The notes beneath the pieces were generated by a model. It had not been told where the DNA came from. It worked only from the letters and a program-made list of their open reading frames with translations, and made no database searches. This document shows, piece after piece, positions 7,990-17,269 of a stretch of DNA of 64,000 bases (positions are counted from its first letter, which is position 1; every line of letters starts with the position of its first letter). The stretch lies in contig NZ_BMER01000001.1 in NCBI RefSeq assembly GCF_014636865.1, forward strand, positions 1,042,718-1,106,717, given 5' to 3'. The DNA comes from Parapedobacter pyrenivorans (GTDB lineage: Bacteria > Bacteroidota > Bacteroidia > Sphingobacteriales > Sphingobacteriaceae). Position numbers and translations under genes: made by a program.

Positions 7990-9300
7990 TTATCGGTTCC
8001 AGATCTGTTTAATGGTTTGCTCCTGCCCCATACCTATCGGGCAAGCGTCACTGGGCGTGTTTGCCCGGTACCGGTTTCCGCTCGTGCCACTGGTGACCCG
8101 GCTTCCTGGCATCTGGATAAAACCATTAGGGTCAACCCGTTCAATCCATCCGTCGACATAGGCCAGGAATTCGTTTCGGTAGGCTTCCGGTTGATTGGTA
8201 AACCACGAGATCTCATCGAATCCCCACACAAAGTGATCATTCAGGTTTGGCGTTCCTGGATGGTCACTGATCCCAAAGTTGTCCAGCTCAACGATATAAG
8301 GTGCATGATCGCAGCTCCATCCACTTGGGGTAATGCCTCCTTTGGTCCGGCCGAATATGGCATCGAGGTGAAACTTTTTCAATTCGCCTTTTTGTGGGTC
8401 GCCAATGATCTCTTTAACGCGCATCGGGAATGAAACGAAATCAAACAGCAACCTTCCATCGCGGACCAGGCCACCGCTTCCCAGATGACCATCACACAAC
8501 ACCGTTCCCCTGCGCGCGTTGGATCGAGCGTAGTCCCTCACCTTACTCAACAGGCTATCCCAGGCTTCCACGCCACTTCCGTCACTATGCATGGCCATCA
8601 ACTCCACTTGGCCAAAGTGAATCGCCTCGATGCCGATGTTGATGTACGCTACGGCCAGGTAATAGAAATACAGCTGGGTTTCGAGCTGGCTGATGTCCGG
8701 GACGCTAGCACCTGCCCGCCAGTGGTCGATGAACTTGCCTTCCGTGCTTAGCATCTGATTGTAGTCGAAATTCCGGCTTTCGGCAGGCAGATCAAACGCT
8801 GCGAAAACCCAGGCGGGAATCTGGACTTGCCCCACCTTGGTGGATACAATTTCAAATATGCAGGCCTGGAAGATCACTTCCGGATCGGTTGCATGCACCT
8901 CCACCACCCGCTCTTTTGCGGTTGCCAGGAAAGCGGGGTTTGTAAATGCCTCCGGAATATCCCACGAGTAAATCGCTCTGCCAATAAATTTTGCTCCAAC
9001 TTCTTTGAGCATACGGAAGTCATCCTCCTTATAAGGGTATGGACCGTCGTTGTAAAACCCTTCGGAGTTCAGGTATTCGGCCTGCAGAATACTTCGGGAG
9101 AGGTAACTGTCCAGCACGTTGCGCGGTATATTCCCATCGGAAAACGTATAGTTCCTTTCGAAGGTAGGCCTGATTCTAGTTACTGTTCCTTCCCCGGATT
9201 TACTACAGGCGGCCAACACTGCGATTACCATCACCCACCCGGTGAATAGGGCTTTTTTCAAACGTAGCTTTTGCATATTTTTCATTATTTTCATGATCAT
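7990..9300 (-). CDS. Surface lipoprotein of unknown family, last gene of the SusCD operon
   Basis: 436 residues with a lipoprotein signal (VMVIAVLAAC, lipid Cys32). The mature part looks like a globular enzyme or binding protein: ILQAEYLNSEGFYNDGPYPYKEDD, VGAKFIGRAIYSWDIPEAFTN, VHATDPEVIFQACIFEIVS, IGIEAIHFGQVELMAMHSDG and WSCDHAPYIVELDNFGISDHPG. Acidic and aromatic segments would fit a (beta/alpha)8 glycoside-hydrolase-like fold, but I recognise no family or catalytic pair, so function is not assigned. It ends an operon sigma, fecR, susC, susD, L-domain lipoprotein, this gene; the preceding gene is 16 bp away. Several N-terminal Met codons make the exact start uncertain. Confidence 0.8.
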   Translation of the reverse strand: MIMKIMKNMQKLRLKKALFTGWVMVIAVLAACSKSGEGTVTRIRPTFERNYTFSDGNIPRNVLDSYLSRSILQAEYLNSEGFYNDGPYPYKEDDFRMLKEVGAKFIGRAIYSWDIPEAFTNPAFLATAKERVVEVHATDPEVIFQACIFEIVSTKVGQVQIPAWVFAAFDLPAESRNFDYNQMLSTEGKFIDHWRAGASVPDISQLETQLYFYYLAVAYINIGIEAIHFGQVELMAMHSDGSGVEAWDSLLSKVRDYARSNARRGTVLCDGHLGSGGLVRDGRLLFDFVSFPMRVKEIIGDPQKGELKKFHLDAIFGRTKGGITPSGWSCDHAPYIVELDNFGISDHPGTPNLNDHFVWGFDEISWFTNQPEAYRNEFLAYVDGWIERVDPNGFIQMPGSRVTSGTSGNRYRANTPSDACPIGMGQEQTIKQIWNR

Positions 9301-9316
9301 GTCGATTTTAATTTGA

Positions 9317-10750
9317 TTATTGGCAGGCGGCCAGTGTATTGATGTCTATCAGCGGTGCTCCCGGTTTGACCCGTAGCTGAATGGTTGGATTCTCCTTTTT
9401 CAGCACGCCTTTCTCAATCAGTGTTTTGATGATACAGAAACCCACCTGGTCACTCGTATTCATTAGGGGAATCTCCTGGTTATTGCCGGCACCGTTATCC
9501 AATATGGATACGTCGCCGCCAAGGTATTCCAGCGCCTGGAAGCCACTCAAGCCGTTTACCGTATGGTGGTTGCTGAATACCAGATTGCCGCCGATATGTT
9601 TGATTCCTCCCCCAACGACATACCAGGTGTCGAGGTTCCAGATACCACCGGCATCGGGGCTACCCACGAGGACAAAATCACCGCCAACATAGCTCAGGCT
9701 CACGAAGCTGGCACCGCCCGACTCCAAACCAATGGCAGGGTTGACGATCAAGCTGCCATCGATCCGTTCGATGCCCGAGAACCCGACATCGCCAGCGGCA
9801 GACCACCAATAGGCCAAACTCGGGCAGTTTTCGATAATCAGGTCGCCTTTGATATGTTTATATCCTTTGAATCCCTGTGGATTGAAAAGCTGCGGGTTAT
9901 CCCTGAGGATGATGCTGCCATCACAATGCACCCGATCAAAAAACCCTTCAGTATCAACAATATTGGTGTTTTCTATCAAGATCGTGCCCTTGATCCACTT
10001 TATTTTACTGCTTAGGATGTTCAATAATGACGAGTTGATCTCCGTTCCGGTTATTGTAAGGTTGAGTACCGTATCGGAAAGCGGTTTGAAGGCCTCGATA
10101 TCGGCTTTTGAGCGCAGCGTATAGCTGATCACATCATCACCCGCAACCTGCCCGATTGCTTGGAGCGACGTGGGTGCTTCGGGGTGGTTGCTCGCTAGGG
10201 TGACCGTGCCCGTAAAGACACCACTTTCCACTAAACTTTTAATGGTACAAAAACCATACTCGTCTGTCAGGCAAACTTCATTCTTGCCCAATTGGTCATT
10301 TCCTGTAATGGTCAGGTTTCCCGCGAAGACCTTCAATCCCAATAATCCCGATATATCTTCCAGCGCATCGTTGTCTTCGATAATCAAGCTGCCGTTCACA
10401 AACTGGAGGTTCTCCACGCCATCAAGCGATAGCAATCGCGGATTACCCTTTATATGCATCATTACGGTTATTGCGTTTAATGCAGGCATGTTCAAATTTT
10501 CGATGCCGGTATTTTCAATGATCAGGTTTTTAACCTTTTGTACCGGTAGCGCCGAAAGGTCGGTAATGGATTCGCCGCTGATGGTCAATTTCAGGATATC
10601 CCCTTTGGCCGTGAAGCGGTCTACTTCTTCTTGTGAAGACAACGTGATTTCAGCTCCTGTAGTGAGCTCGTTTTCGAGCTTATCACACCCTGAAATGCCC
10701 AGTGCCAATGCACATAGCCAAAACAGTATATCGTTAGATCTCATTTTCAT
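9317..10750 (-). CDS. Surface lipoprotein with two receptor-L-domain-like (LRR-like) halves
   Basis: 477 residues, lipobox GISGC with lipid Cys22. Repeating short strands (LKLTISGESITDLSAL, VKNLIIENTGIENL, VNGSLIIEDNDALEDISGL, FAGNLTITGNDQLG) follow the right-handed helical pattern of receptor L domains and bacterial leucine-rich surface proteins. The protein is internally duplicated: GFCTIKSLVESGV at 166-178 closes the first half and GFCIIKTLIEKGV at 437-449 the second. Such repeats usually bind ligands rather than catalyse. It sits 14 bp after susD, so it probably forms part of the outer-membrane uptake complex. Confidence 0.82.
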   Translation of the reverse strand: MKMRSNDILFWLCALALGISGCDKLENELTTGAEITLSSQEEVDRFTAKGDILKLTISGESITDLSALPVQKVKNLIIENTGIENLNMPALNAITVMMHIKGNPRLLSLDGVENLQFVNGSLIIEDNDALEDISGLLGLKVFAGNLTITGNDQLGKNEVCLTDEYGFCTIKSLVESGVFTGTVTLASNHPEAPTSLQAIGQVAGDDVISYTLRSKADIEAFKPLSDTVLNLTITGTEINSSLLNILSSKIKWIKGTILIENTNIVDTEGFFDRVHCDGSIILRDNPQLFNPQGFKGYKHIKGDLIIENCPSLAYWWSAAGDVGFSGIERIDGSLIVNPAIGLESGGASFVSLSYVGGDFVLVGSPDAGGIWNLDTWYVVGGGIKHIGGNLVFSNHHTVNGLSGFQALEYLGGDVSILDNGAGNNQEIPLMNTSDQVGFCIIKTLIEKGVLKKENPTIQLRVKPGAPLIDINTLAACQ

Positions 10751-10764
10751 TGCAAAACTGTTGA

Positions 10765-12309
10765 TTAATTTTTCGGATTTAAATCGATTTCACGCTGTGG
10801 CAACGGGAAAAAATAAGCGTATGCCTCGTTTATCGGCTTATTGGTGACCTCCTGGAGCACCCGATTGGTTCTCCGGAGCTCGAAGAGACCGTGCCCTTCA
10901 AAAGCCAGTTCGAACGTCAATTCATCCCACACGGCCGTTCTGAATTGCTCAGGGGAAAGGCCAGCAGGTAATTCGCCCAGCCCGGCTCTTTTCCTTACCT
11001 CGTTTACCCAGTAATATCCTTCCTCGGTTGGCCCGGCTGCTTCGGCGTAGGTCAAGGCCACTTCTGCAAAGCGAATAAGGTACAGGTTGGCGCTCGTACG
11101 GTGCGAATTCGATTGCGGGTCGGTATACTTTCGGGTGAAGGGATAAAAGAATGCGAACAATGTGGGGTTGGAACTCGTCAGGTTTTCTTCAGACCAGTTG
11201 GCCAATACAGACCCATCGGCATTATAAATCGTCGTCACCATGAGCCTTTTCCGTAAATCTTCGTCATCAAAACGGTGATAAAAATCGTTGTCTACGCGGT
11301 AATATTGCCAGCCCTGCTGTCCCGGCTGGATGATCGGCGTCACATCGCCGCCTCCTGCCAATGAACCGGAAATATAAACATTGGGAATTCCGATGGTAAA
11401 TATCTGTGGCAATTGCGAATAGTTTCCTTCGAAGCCGCTACCCTCGCGGGTCATGGAGGTAATAAAGATATGTTCGCGGCTATCCGCTTGATGATTCACG
11501 TCATAAATACGGAGCAAATCGGGTTCCAGGCCGTAGGTATTCTGGCCCCGCAGCACCTGTCCGGCTATTTCGGCTGCATTTGTAAACAGTGCATCCGCGT
11601 TGGTAACCCAATCGTATCCGGGAGCGCCCGACTGTTTCGATGAGGCGAGGGTAAGGTAAACTTTGGCTAATAAAGCCTGCGCAGCCACTTTGTCCGCGCG
11701 ACCCTGTTGCTTGGCAATATTCATCAACGACATCGCTTGTTCCAAATCGCCGATGATCAAATCATACAATTCAGTAAGGGAAGCATAATGTGCTTTCGCG
11801 TCTTGTACCCCTTGTACAACCTGGGTATGATAGGGAACCTCACCATATACGCGCACAAGCATGAAATAATGGAAAGCCCTCAAAAAATGGGCTTCCCCCA
11901 AAAATTGCCTGCGTGATTCCTCTGAAATATTGGCCATACTGCCCACATTCTCCAGCACGCTATTGGCCCGGGTGATACCCAAATAGCAATACTTAAAAAA
12001 ATAGAGAATTTCCTCGGTATTGGGAGTCACTTCCCATTCAAACAGGCTTGTTTCCAATCCTTTATTATAAGATCGGTACTGGTTTGTAGGGATATCCGTA
12101 AGATTGAACAAGAACCGTGCTCCATATTCAATGTTACTTATCGGATCATATGCGTAGAGCAACGCATTTAACGCATCGGCTTCGCTTGTAAAAAAATTAT
12201 CATCCGAATACACGCCATAGGGTTGTTCCCGCAACATGTCTTCGCAAGAAGATAGGGAGACGAACAAACATGCTAAACCGGAGTAAACAAAGGTTTTTAT
12301 CGCTTTCAT
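10765..12309 (-). CDS. SusD/RagB family nutrient-binding outer-membrane lipoprotein
   Basis: 514 residues. SusD-type lids bind a glycan or peptide at the cell surface and deliver it to the SusC barrel. Lipobox LSSC at 19-22, then the classic start CEDMLREQPYGVYSDDNFFTSEADALNALLYAY. TPR-like helices follow (FLGEAHFLRAFHYFMLVRVYGEVPY, ADKVAAQALLAKVYLTLA), and the C-terminus has the family WDELTFELAFEGHGLFELRRTNR and INEAYAYFFPLPQREIDLNPKN, near the family YFFPIPQ-x-E-x-xxNP ending. It lies 25 bp after susC. The ligand is not predictable from sequence. Confidence 0.95.
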   Translation of the reverse strand: MKAIKTFVYSGLACLFVSLSSCEDMLREQPYGVYSDDNFFTSEADALNALLYAYDPISNIEYGARFLFNLTDIPTNQYRSYNKGLETSLFEWEVTPNTEEILYFFKYCYLGITRANSVLENVGSMANISEESRRQFLGEAHFLRAFHYFMLVRVYGEVPYHTQVVQGVQDAKAHYASLTELYDLIIGDLEQAMSLMNIAKQQGRADKVAAQALLAKVYLTLASSKQSGAPGYDWVTNADALFTNAAEIAGQVLRGQNTYGLEPDLLRIYDVNHQADSREHIFITSMTREGSGFEGNYSQLPQIFTIGIPNVYISGSLAGGGDVTPIIQPGQQGWQYYRVDNDFYHRFDDEDLRKRLMVTTIYNADGSVLANWSEENLTSSNPTLFAFFYPFTRKYTDPQSNSHRTSANLYLIRFAEVALTYAEAAGPTEEGYYWVNEVRKRAGLGELPAGLSPEQFRTAVWDELTFELAFEGHGLFELRRTNRVLQEVTNKPINEAYAYFFPLPQREIDLNPKN

Positions 12310-12334
12310 GTCTTTTAAATGTTGATACTAAAAA

Positions 12335-15300
12335 CTAAAACTTCAGTTGCAAACCGGCGGTGTAAATCGCCACGCGTGGATAGGGGGCAGCGCCGCGGCC
12401 ATTTTCCGCTACCTCGGGGTCGTATTCACTTACATTAGAAAATACGATAGGGTTGGAGGCATTCAGGAACACACGCGCTTGTTTTATAAAGGGGATATGC
12501 GGGAAGGTATAGCCCAGGGTCACCTGTTGTATCCGGAGGAAGCTGCCGTCTTCTACAAACCATGACGAGGCAAAATACTGCCTGTCTGCCCGTAGTTTAG
12601 GGCGTACATTATTCGGGTTTTCACCGGTCCACCGACCCTCCTGCAGGGATATCCGATCCAGTTTGCGGTTGGAGAACACATCGTTTCCATACATCGTATA
12701 AAGCATCAGCGAGAAGTCAATACCCACATCGTGCATGAGTTGGAGATTCAGACTGGATGTAAAGTCCGGGTTTGGGTCGCCGATGATTTGGCGGCTAGCC
12801 GGATCGAGCGTACCGTCTTCCCGCAATCCTACGTAATTAAATTCACCGGGCCTGGTCATTTTCACCGGGTTGCCGGGCATTTCCTGAATGATCCCGTCTA
12901 CCCGGTAGCCATAAAAGGCGTTTACGGGTTGGCCGATGGCCAACACATTTAAAAAGGCGTCGTTGAAGATTCCACTTCCATAGGGTTCATACCGAAGCCC
13001 ATTCTGGTCTACGACATACCCCGATTTTTCTTGCGATCCGATGTTAACCACCTTATTGCGGTTCAGTGAAAACACGAGTGCCGCATCGAACTTCAGTTTT
13101 CCGCTGGTCAGGATCTTCCCGTCTACCGCGAGTTCCACACCCCGGTTTTCAATTTCACCGTCGTTTGTCCAAACCCGGTCGAAGCCCGTGCTTGGATTGA
13201 GGAACTGCTGGCGCAACAGGTCATTGGTTTTCTTATAGTAGTAATCGAAGGTTACATTCAGTCTGTTGCGCAACATCGTCGCGTCAACGCCGACATCAAA
13301 TTGAGAGGTCTTTTCCCAGCGCAGGTCTTTCGTGGCCATACCCCCCCACTGCACATAGCGGTCACCGATACCCTCCCGTCCGATCTGCTGGCCGAGTCCG
13401 TAAATAATAAACTCTTCGCCGTTGAGGTAATAATAGTCCTGGCCGTACTTCGAAATGGTCTGGTAAGGTGCAATCCCCTGGTTTCCGGAAACGCCGTAGC
13501 TCGCCCGGATCTTGAGGTCATTAATGGCCTCCACATCCTTCAGGAATGCCTCTTCGGATAGCCGCCAGCTGGCGGCTCCCGAAGGGAAGAATCCCCATTT
13601 ATTGTTCTCGCCGAATTTGGAACTCCCATCCGCGCGGGCCGTGAAGGTGAGCAGGTATTTGCCATGATATGCGTAGTTGAAGCGCGTAAACCCGGAAGCC
13701 AAAACCGACTTGCTGAAGCCATTCGTGATAAAACGTTCGGTCGCGCCAGACATGTTTTCCTCCATCAGGTTATCGTTGGCAAAGCCGCGGCCCGTGGTAT
13801 TGAGGCTCTTATGGGTTCCGTTTTCGTAGGTAACACCCGCCATCACCGTAAATGCGTGCTTCTCTGCAAACGTATTCGTGTACGTCAGGTAGCCGTCCAG
13901 GGTCACATTCCGATATGAAGAGGACGCAATGCCGCCTTCGCCATCGTAGAGGTCGCCCCCTTGGGTATATACGCGTGGATTGTAGAAGTTGTGCCCGGAA
14001 AGCCCGGCACGTGTATTCCCACGTAATACCAATTCCAGGGGTTTCGCCAGTTTAACATTAAACTGGAGTGTGGCGTACCCGTCGGTATTCGGCGAGACAT
14101 CCTTTCTTTCATTGGTCAGCGCCAGGGGATTTCCATAATCAAGCGAGTTCGCTTTAAAATAGGTGCCATCGCCGTTATACGCCGGAAATAGCGGGTTCCG
14201 CTGGTAGTTCATTCCGTAATTCCGATTCCGGTCTCCGTCAATAAATCCCGCTTTCGAGATGATGGTCAGGTAATCCGACAATTCGTGCTGATACGACAAA
14301 TCCAGGGTAAGCTTCCGGTAGTCATCGTTGCGTTGCATCCCCTCCCCGTCGTAGTAGCCCAGCCCCAGGTAGTACTGACTTTTATCTCCCCCGCCCTGCA
14401 CGCCGAGATTCGTTTCCGAGGTTACTGCCGTGGGGCGGAATACGTAGCCCGCCCATTCGGTTTGGTACGGCCAGGCCCCGCTGGCAATGGCCGCCCGCGA
14501 AGGGTAGTAGGTGCCGTCTGTAGCCCGCCTGCCAATGTATATGGGGTCTATTCCCGCATTTTCGTTGGCCTCATCCGCCAGCTCCGCCATGAGCAATGGG
14601 TTGTGCCAATAGTCGAGTTTCTCGCTGAATGAACCGAAGCTGGTCTTTTGATCAAGCCAGACATTCGGCGAATGCTTGTCGCCGCGTTTTGTGGTAATCA
14701 TAATCACGCCGTTGGACCCCCGCGACCCATAAATTGCCGTGGCAGAAGCGTCTTTCAATACTTCCATCGAAAGGATAGTATTCGGATTGATGAGGTTTAG
14801 CCCGCCGGCATCCCCAAATGGGATACCGTCGACGACAACAAGCGGTGCATTGGAGCCATTGATGGAGCTAATGCCCCGCACCCGTACCGTCGAGCCGCCC
14901 TGGGGGTTGTCGTTATTGTTATTGATAACGTGTAATCCGGCCACACGTCCTTGCAATAGGGCTTCAAAGCTACCCGAGCTGGTATTTGTGATTTTTTCCC
15001 CTTTTATCGAAGCGACGCTTCCCGTGATGTCACTTTTTTTCATCGTTCCGTATCCAACCACCACCACCTCGTCCAGATCACCCATTACTGCTTTCAGCAC
15101 AATGTTAAGGCTGGATTGATTACGGATGGGCTGCTCCTGGGTTTCGAATCCAACACTGCTGAATGCCAGCAGCGTGTTCTCTTCGTCGGGCAGCACAATC
15201 CGATACGCCCCGTATTGATCGGTTAGGGCCCGGATGTCTTTGCCCACCACACTTACCGTAACACCCACCAGCGGTATCCCCGATTCATCGGTTACCAACC

Positions 15301-15703
15301 CCGTAAGTATGCGGTCTTGTATAACGGGCCGTTCCTTTTCAACTATTGGTTGTTTCGTCGTAATCGTTATGATGCCGTCATCAAGCGACCAGTCCAATCC
15401 GTGGCCGGTCAAAATAGCTTGCATCGCATCGGCGAAGTCAGCTTGTTTAACCTGAGCATCCACGCGTGTGTCTGCTATACGGTCGCCACGAAATAGGAAC
15501 GAATAACCTTGTTGTTTCTGAATCTCTTTCATTACCTCGCGCAGCGTGGTATTTTGTACGTTGAGCGTTATCTTCTGGGCTTTGCTTTCAGCGACTGCTT
15601 GGAATACAAAGGCAAGGGTCAAGAAAAGCGCTAGTTTCATAATTAGTAATAAACGGTATTTACAGGGCCGGAAATGGCCCATTACACATCGTGTAAAAAT
15701 CAT
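12335..15703 (-). CDS. SusC/RagA TonB-dependent transporter with STN signalling domain
   Basis: Up to 1122 residues. Order: signal peptide (MKLALFLTLAFVFQAVA, about 22-38); STN domain (about 45-115, ITLNVQNTTLREVMKEIQKQQGYSFLF in pieces), which in this family contacts the FecR anti-sigma factor; a carboxypeptidase-regulatory-like domain (about 130-205); plug with DEVVVVGYGT and LEVLKDASATAIYGSRG-type motif; then a 22-strand-type barrel ending GLQLKF. The STN domain and the upstream sigma/fecR genes indicate trans-envelope signalling, so substrate induces its own operon. Start uncertain: ATGs at 15703, 15682 or 15640; the last gives the cleanest signal peptide. Confidence 0.95.
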   Translation of the reverse strand: MIFTRCVMGHFRPCKYRLLLIMKLALFLTLAFVFQAVAESKAQKITLNVQNTTLREVMKEIQKQQGYSFLFRGDRIADTRVDAQVKQADFADAMQAILTGHGLDWSLDDGIITITTKQPIVEKERPVIQDRILTGLVTDESGIPLVGVTVSVVGKDIRALTDQYGAYRIVLPDEENTLLAFSSVGFETQEQPIRNQSSLNIVLKAVMGDLDEVVVVGYGTMKKSDITGSVASIKGEKITNTSSGSFEALLQGRVAGLHVINNNNDNPQGGSTVRVRGISSINGSNAPLVVVDGIPFGDAGGLNLINPNTILSMEVLKDASATAIYGSRGSNGVIMITTKRGDKHSPNVWLDQKTSFGSFSEKLDYWHNPLLMAELADEANENAGIDPIYIGRRATDGTYYPSRAAIASGAWPYQTEWAGYVFRPTAVTSETNLGVQGGGDKSQYYLGLGYYDGEGMQRNDDYRKLTLDLSYQHELSDYLTIISKAGFIDGDRNRNYGMNYQRNPLFPAYNGDGTYFKANSLDYGNPLALTNERKDVSPNTDGYATLQFNVKLAKPLELVLRGNTRAGLSGHNFYNPRVYTQGGDLYDGEGGIASSSYRNVTLDGYLTYTNTFAEKHAFTVMAGVTYENGTHKSLNTTGRGFANDNLMEENMSGATERFITNGFSKSVLASGFTRFNYAYHGKYLLTFTARADGSSKFGENNKWGFFPSGAASWRLSEEAFLKDVEAINDLKIRASYGVSGNQGIAPYQTISKYGQDYYYLNGEEFIIYGLGQQIGREGIGDRYVQWGGMATKDLRWEKTSQFDVGVDATMLRNRLNVTFDYYYKKTNDLLRQQFLNPSTGFDRVWTNDGEIENRGVELAVDGKILTSGKLKFDAALVFSLNRNKVVNIGSQEKSGYVVDQNGLRYEPYGSGIFNDAFLNVLAIGQPVNAFYGYRVDGIIQEMPGNPVKMTRPGEFNYVGLREDGTLDPASRQIIGDPNPDFTSSLNLQLMHDVGIDFSLMLYTMYGNDVFSNRKLDRISLQEGRWTGENPNNVRPKLRADRQYFASSWFVEDGSFLRIQQVTLGYTFPHIPFIKQARVFLNASNPIVFSNVSEYDPEVAENGRGAAPYPRVAIYTAGLQLKF
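15682..15696. promoter_or_regulatory. 15-bp perfect inverted repeat at the 5' end of the STN-type susC
   Basis: TTACAC-ATC-GTGTAA. It overlaps a candidate susC start codon (15680-15682) and lies just upstream of a plus-strand TACATTTG box (15703-15710), where it could gate the opposing transcript. Confidence 0.35.
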
Positions 15704-15817
15704 ACATTTGTAAAGTTTGGATGGTTAAAAAATGGTTTTCGGCTTCAGTGAACACAATGGCCGAGTATCAATCCAAGCAAACGAAGCGGGTGATGTTATC
15801 AGCATCATCCGTTTTTT
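15703..15817 (+). ncRNA. Candidate antisense small RNA across the susC leader
   Basis: A plus-strand TACATTTG (15703-15710) could start a transcript near 15716. It would end at a clear rho-independent terminator: GCGGGTGATG (15786-15795), loop TTATCAG, CATCATCCGT (15803-15812), then TTTTTT. The T-run is on the plus strand only, so it cannot serve the minus-strand genes. The transcript (~100 nt) would be antisense to the region between fecR and susC. In Bacteroides, small RNAs antisense to susC leaders (DonS type) are known; equating this one is inference. No clear -33 box. Confidence 0.4.
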
Positions 15818-15924
15818 GCATGCGTAGACTTAAATGGTTTATATGTTACTTTTCCATGTGCTAATCTCCTTTTTTAGTTAACATTGGTTATTTGAAATTA
15901 TAATCGGGTGATGTCAGATAACGG

Positions 15925-17163
15925 TTATTGCTCTCCCAAGACAATAAGCCGGTTTATTCCCGCTGAATGAACGATCTTAAAGCTCAATCCGCTTTTTTCC
16001 AGTGATTTTAAGACAGACTCCAGTGATTTATTTCGATCAATCATGCCGAAAATATTGATTTGAGGAATTTTCCCCCGATAGACTACCTCTAGATCATACC
16101 AACGAGCCAATTGCGTAATGGCAATTTGAGGGGACAATCTGTCGAAATAGAAAAAGCCATCTTTCCATGCGGTGTATTGATCCGGATCTGCCTTTTGGAC
16201 GTTGATGATTCCCTGCCGGTTAATCGCTTGTTCACCGGGGGCCAATATGGTGGTGCCGAGACGTTCTGATACGGGGGCATCCGCTGCTGTGCCATTGCTC
16301 GTAGAAACACTTACACGCCCGGTTACCAGCGTAGTCTGGGTTTCGCTTTCATCCGGGTACGCCGAAATGTTGAATTCCGTTCCCAGCACCTTCACCACTT
16401 GGCCGTTACTGACCACGCTGAACGGAACATCATCCGGTACGCCCGCCTTTCCCTTCCTTTTCGTCACCGAAAAATACGCTTCGCCCTCCAGGTACACCAC
16501 GCGCTCACGGCCGTCAAACCGTGAGGGATATTTCAGGGTAGTGGCTGCGTTGAGCCAAACCTTAGAACCATCTGGGAGGATGATGGAGTATGTTCCTCCC
16601 TTCGGCGTTGAAAGCACGAGCGTCTCGATAGGTGCTTTGTCATCACCCAGCCCGACAATTTGGGAATGGCCGTCGTTGTACGTAATCTTTCCCGCTCCGA
16701 TGATGATTCCATCCTGCGTGTCGTCCAAGGCGATGGCTCTGCCATCGGCGAGTGCGAGGGTAGCACGGTTGGTGCCTGGAGCTATCTCCGCGGCTGTGAT
16801 TTCCTGTTCGGGCGGCCGCTGGTTATTGTTCCATACAAGCAGACTTACTGCCATGGCAAGGACGACCGCCGCGGCATACGGCAACCACTTCGGTAGCTGT
16901 GTAATCCGATGTTTTATTAGCGAAACCCGTTGCGGGGGCTGCATGATAATCTGTTGGAATATCCGCTCTTTCGCATCGCTATTTGGATTAATGCCGCTTG
17001 CCGGGGACTTGGATAGGCGATAGTAGCCGGCATAAAAAGCATCCTTCACCATGCTATCGGCATTTGGGTCGGCCAATAGGTTTTCCAACTCACCCAATTC
17101 TTGAGGTGATGCCGAATCGTTGAGATACTGTTCAACCAAATACGTAATCCTACCGTTATCCAT
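15925..17163 (-). CDS. FecR family anti-sigma factor
   Basis: 412 residues from the ATG at 17161-17163 (MDNGRITYLVEQYLND), preferred over an upstream in-frame start with a Cys/Arg-rich lead. Inner-membrane anti-sigma regulator: N-terminal cytosolic sigma-binding part (1-80), one membrane segment (about 105-125, YAAAVVLAMAVSLLVW), periplasmic FecR domain (GGTYSIILPDGSKVWLNAATTL is the hallmark strand), and C-terminal DUF4974 domain (FYFDRLSPQIAITQLARWYDLEV). It should hold the ECF sigma inactive until the STN-type SusC signals occupancy. Lies between the sigma and susC genes. Confidence 0.95.
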   Translation of the reverse strand: MDNGRITYLVEQYLNDSASPQELGELENLLADPNADSMVKDAFYAGYYRLSKSPASGINPNSDAKERIFQQIIMQPPQRVSLIKHRITQLPKWLPYAAAVVLAMAVSLLVWNNNQRPPEQEITAAEIAPGTNRATLALADGRAIALDDTQDGIIIGAGKITYNDGHSQIVGLGDDKAPIETLVLSTPKGGTYSIILPDGSKVWLNAATTLKYPSRFDGRERVVYLEGEAYFSVTKRKGKAGVPDDVPFSVVSNGQVVKVLGTEFNISAYPDESETQTTLVTGRVSVSTSNGTAADAPVSERLGTTILAPGEQAINRQGIINVQKADPDQYTAWKDGFFYFDRLSPQIAITQLARWYDLEVVYRGKIPQINIFGMIDRNKSLESVLKSLEKSGLSFKIVHSAGINRLIVLGEQ

Positions 17164-17269
17164 GTTCCTATGTCGGCATCGATTGTCGCGGTTTCCCGCA
17201 AAAAGCAATGCGCTCTTTAGACGTAGACGAACGGCGGGTGTTTTCGGGGGTATCGTTAATGAAGTTTTT

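Noticed and set aside
10170-10847. 225-residue plus-strand frame opposite the L-domain lipoprotein and the 3' end of susD
   Set aside because: Crosses two real minus-strand genes and has no recognisable motif.
16202-17023. 273-residue plus-strand open frame opposite fecR
   Set aside because: Shadow of the FecR gene: its sequence is Ser/Thr/Arg-rich without domain signals, and the minus-strand frame has full FecR and DUF4974 motifs.
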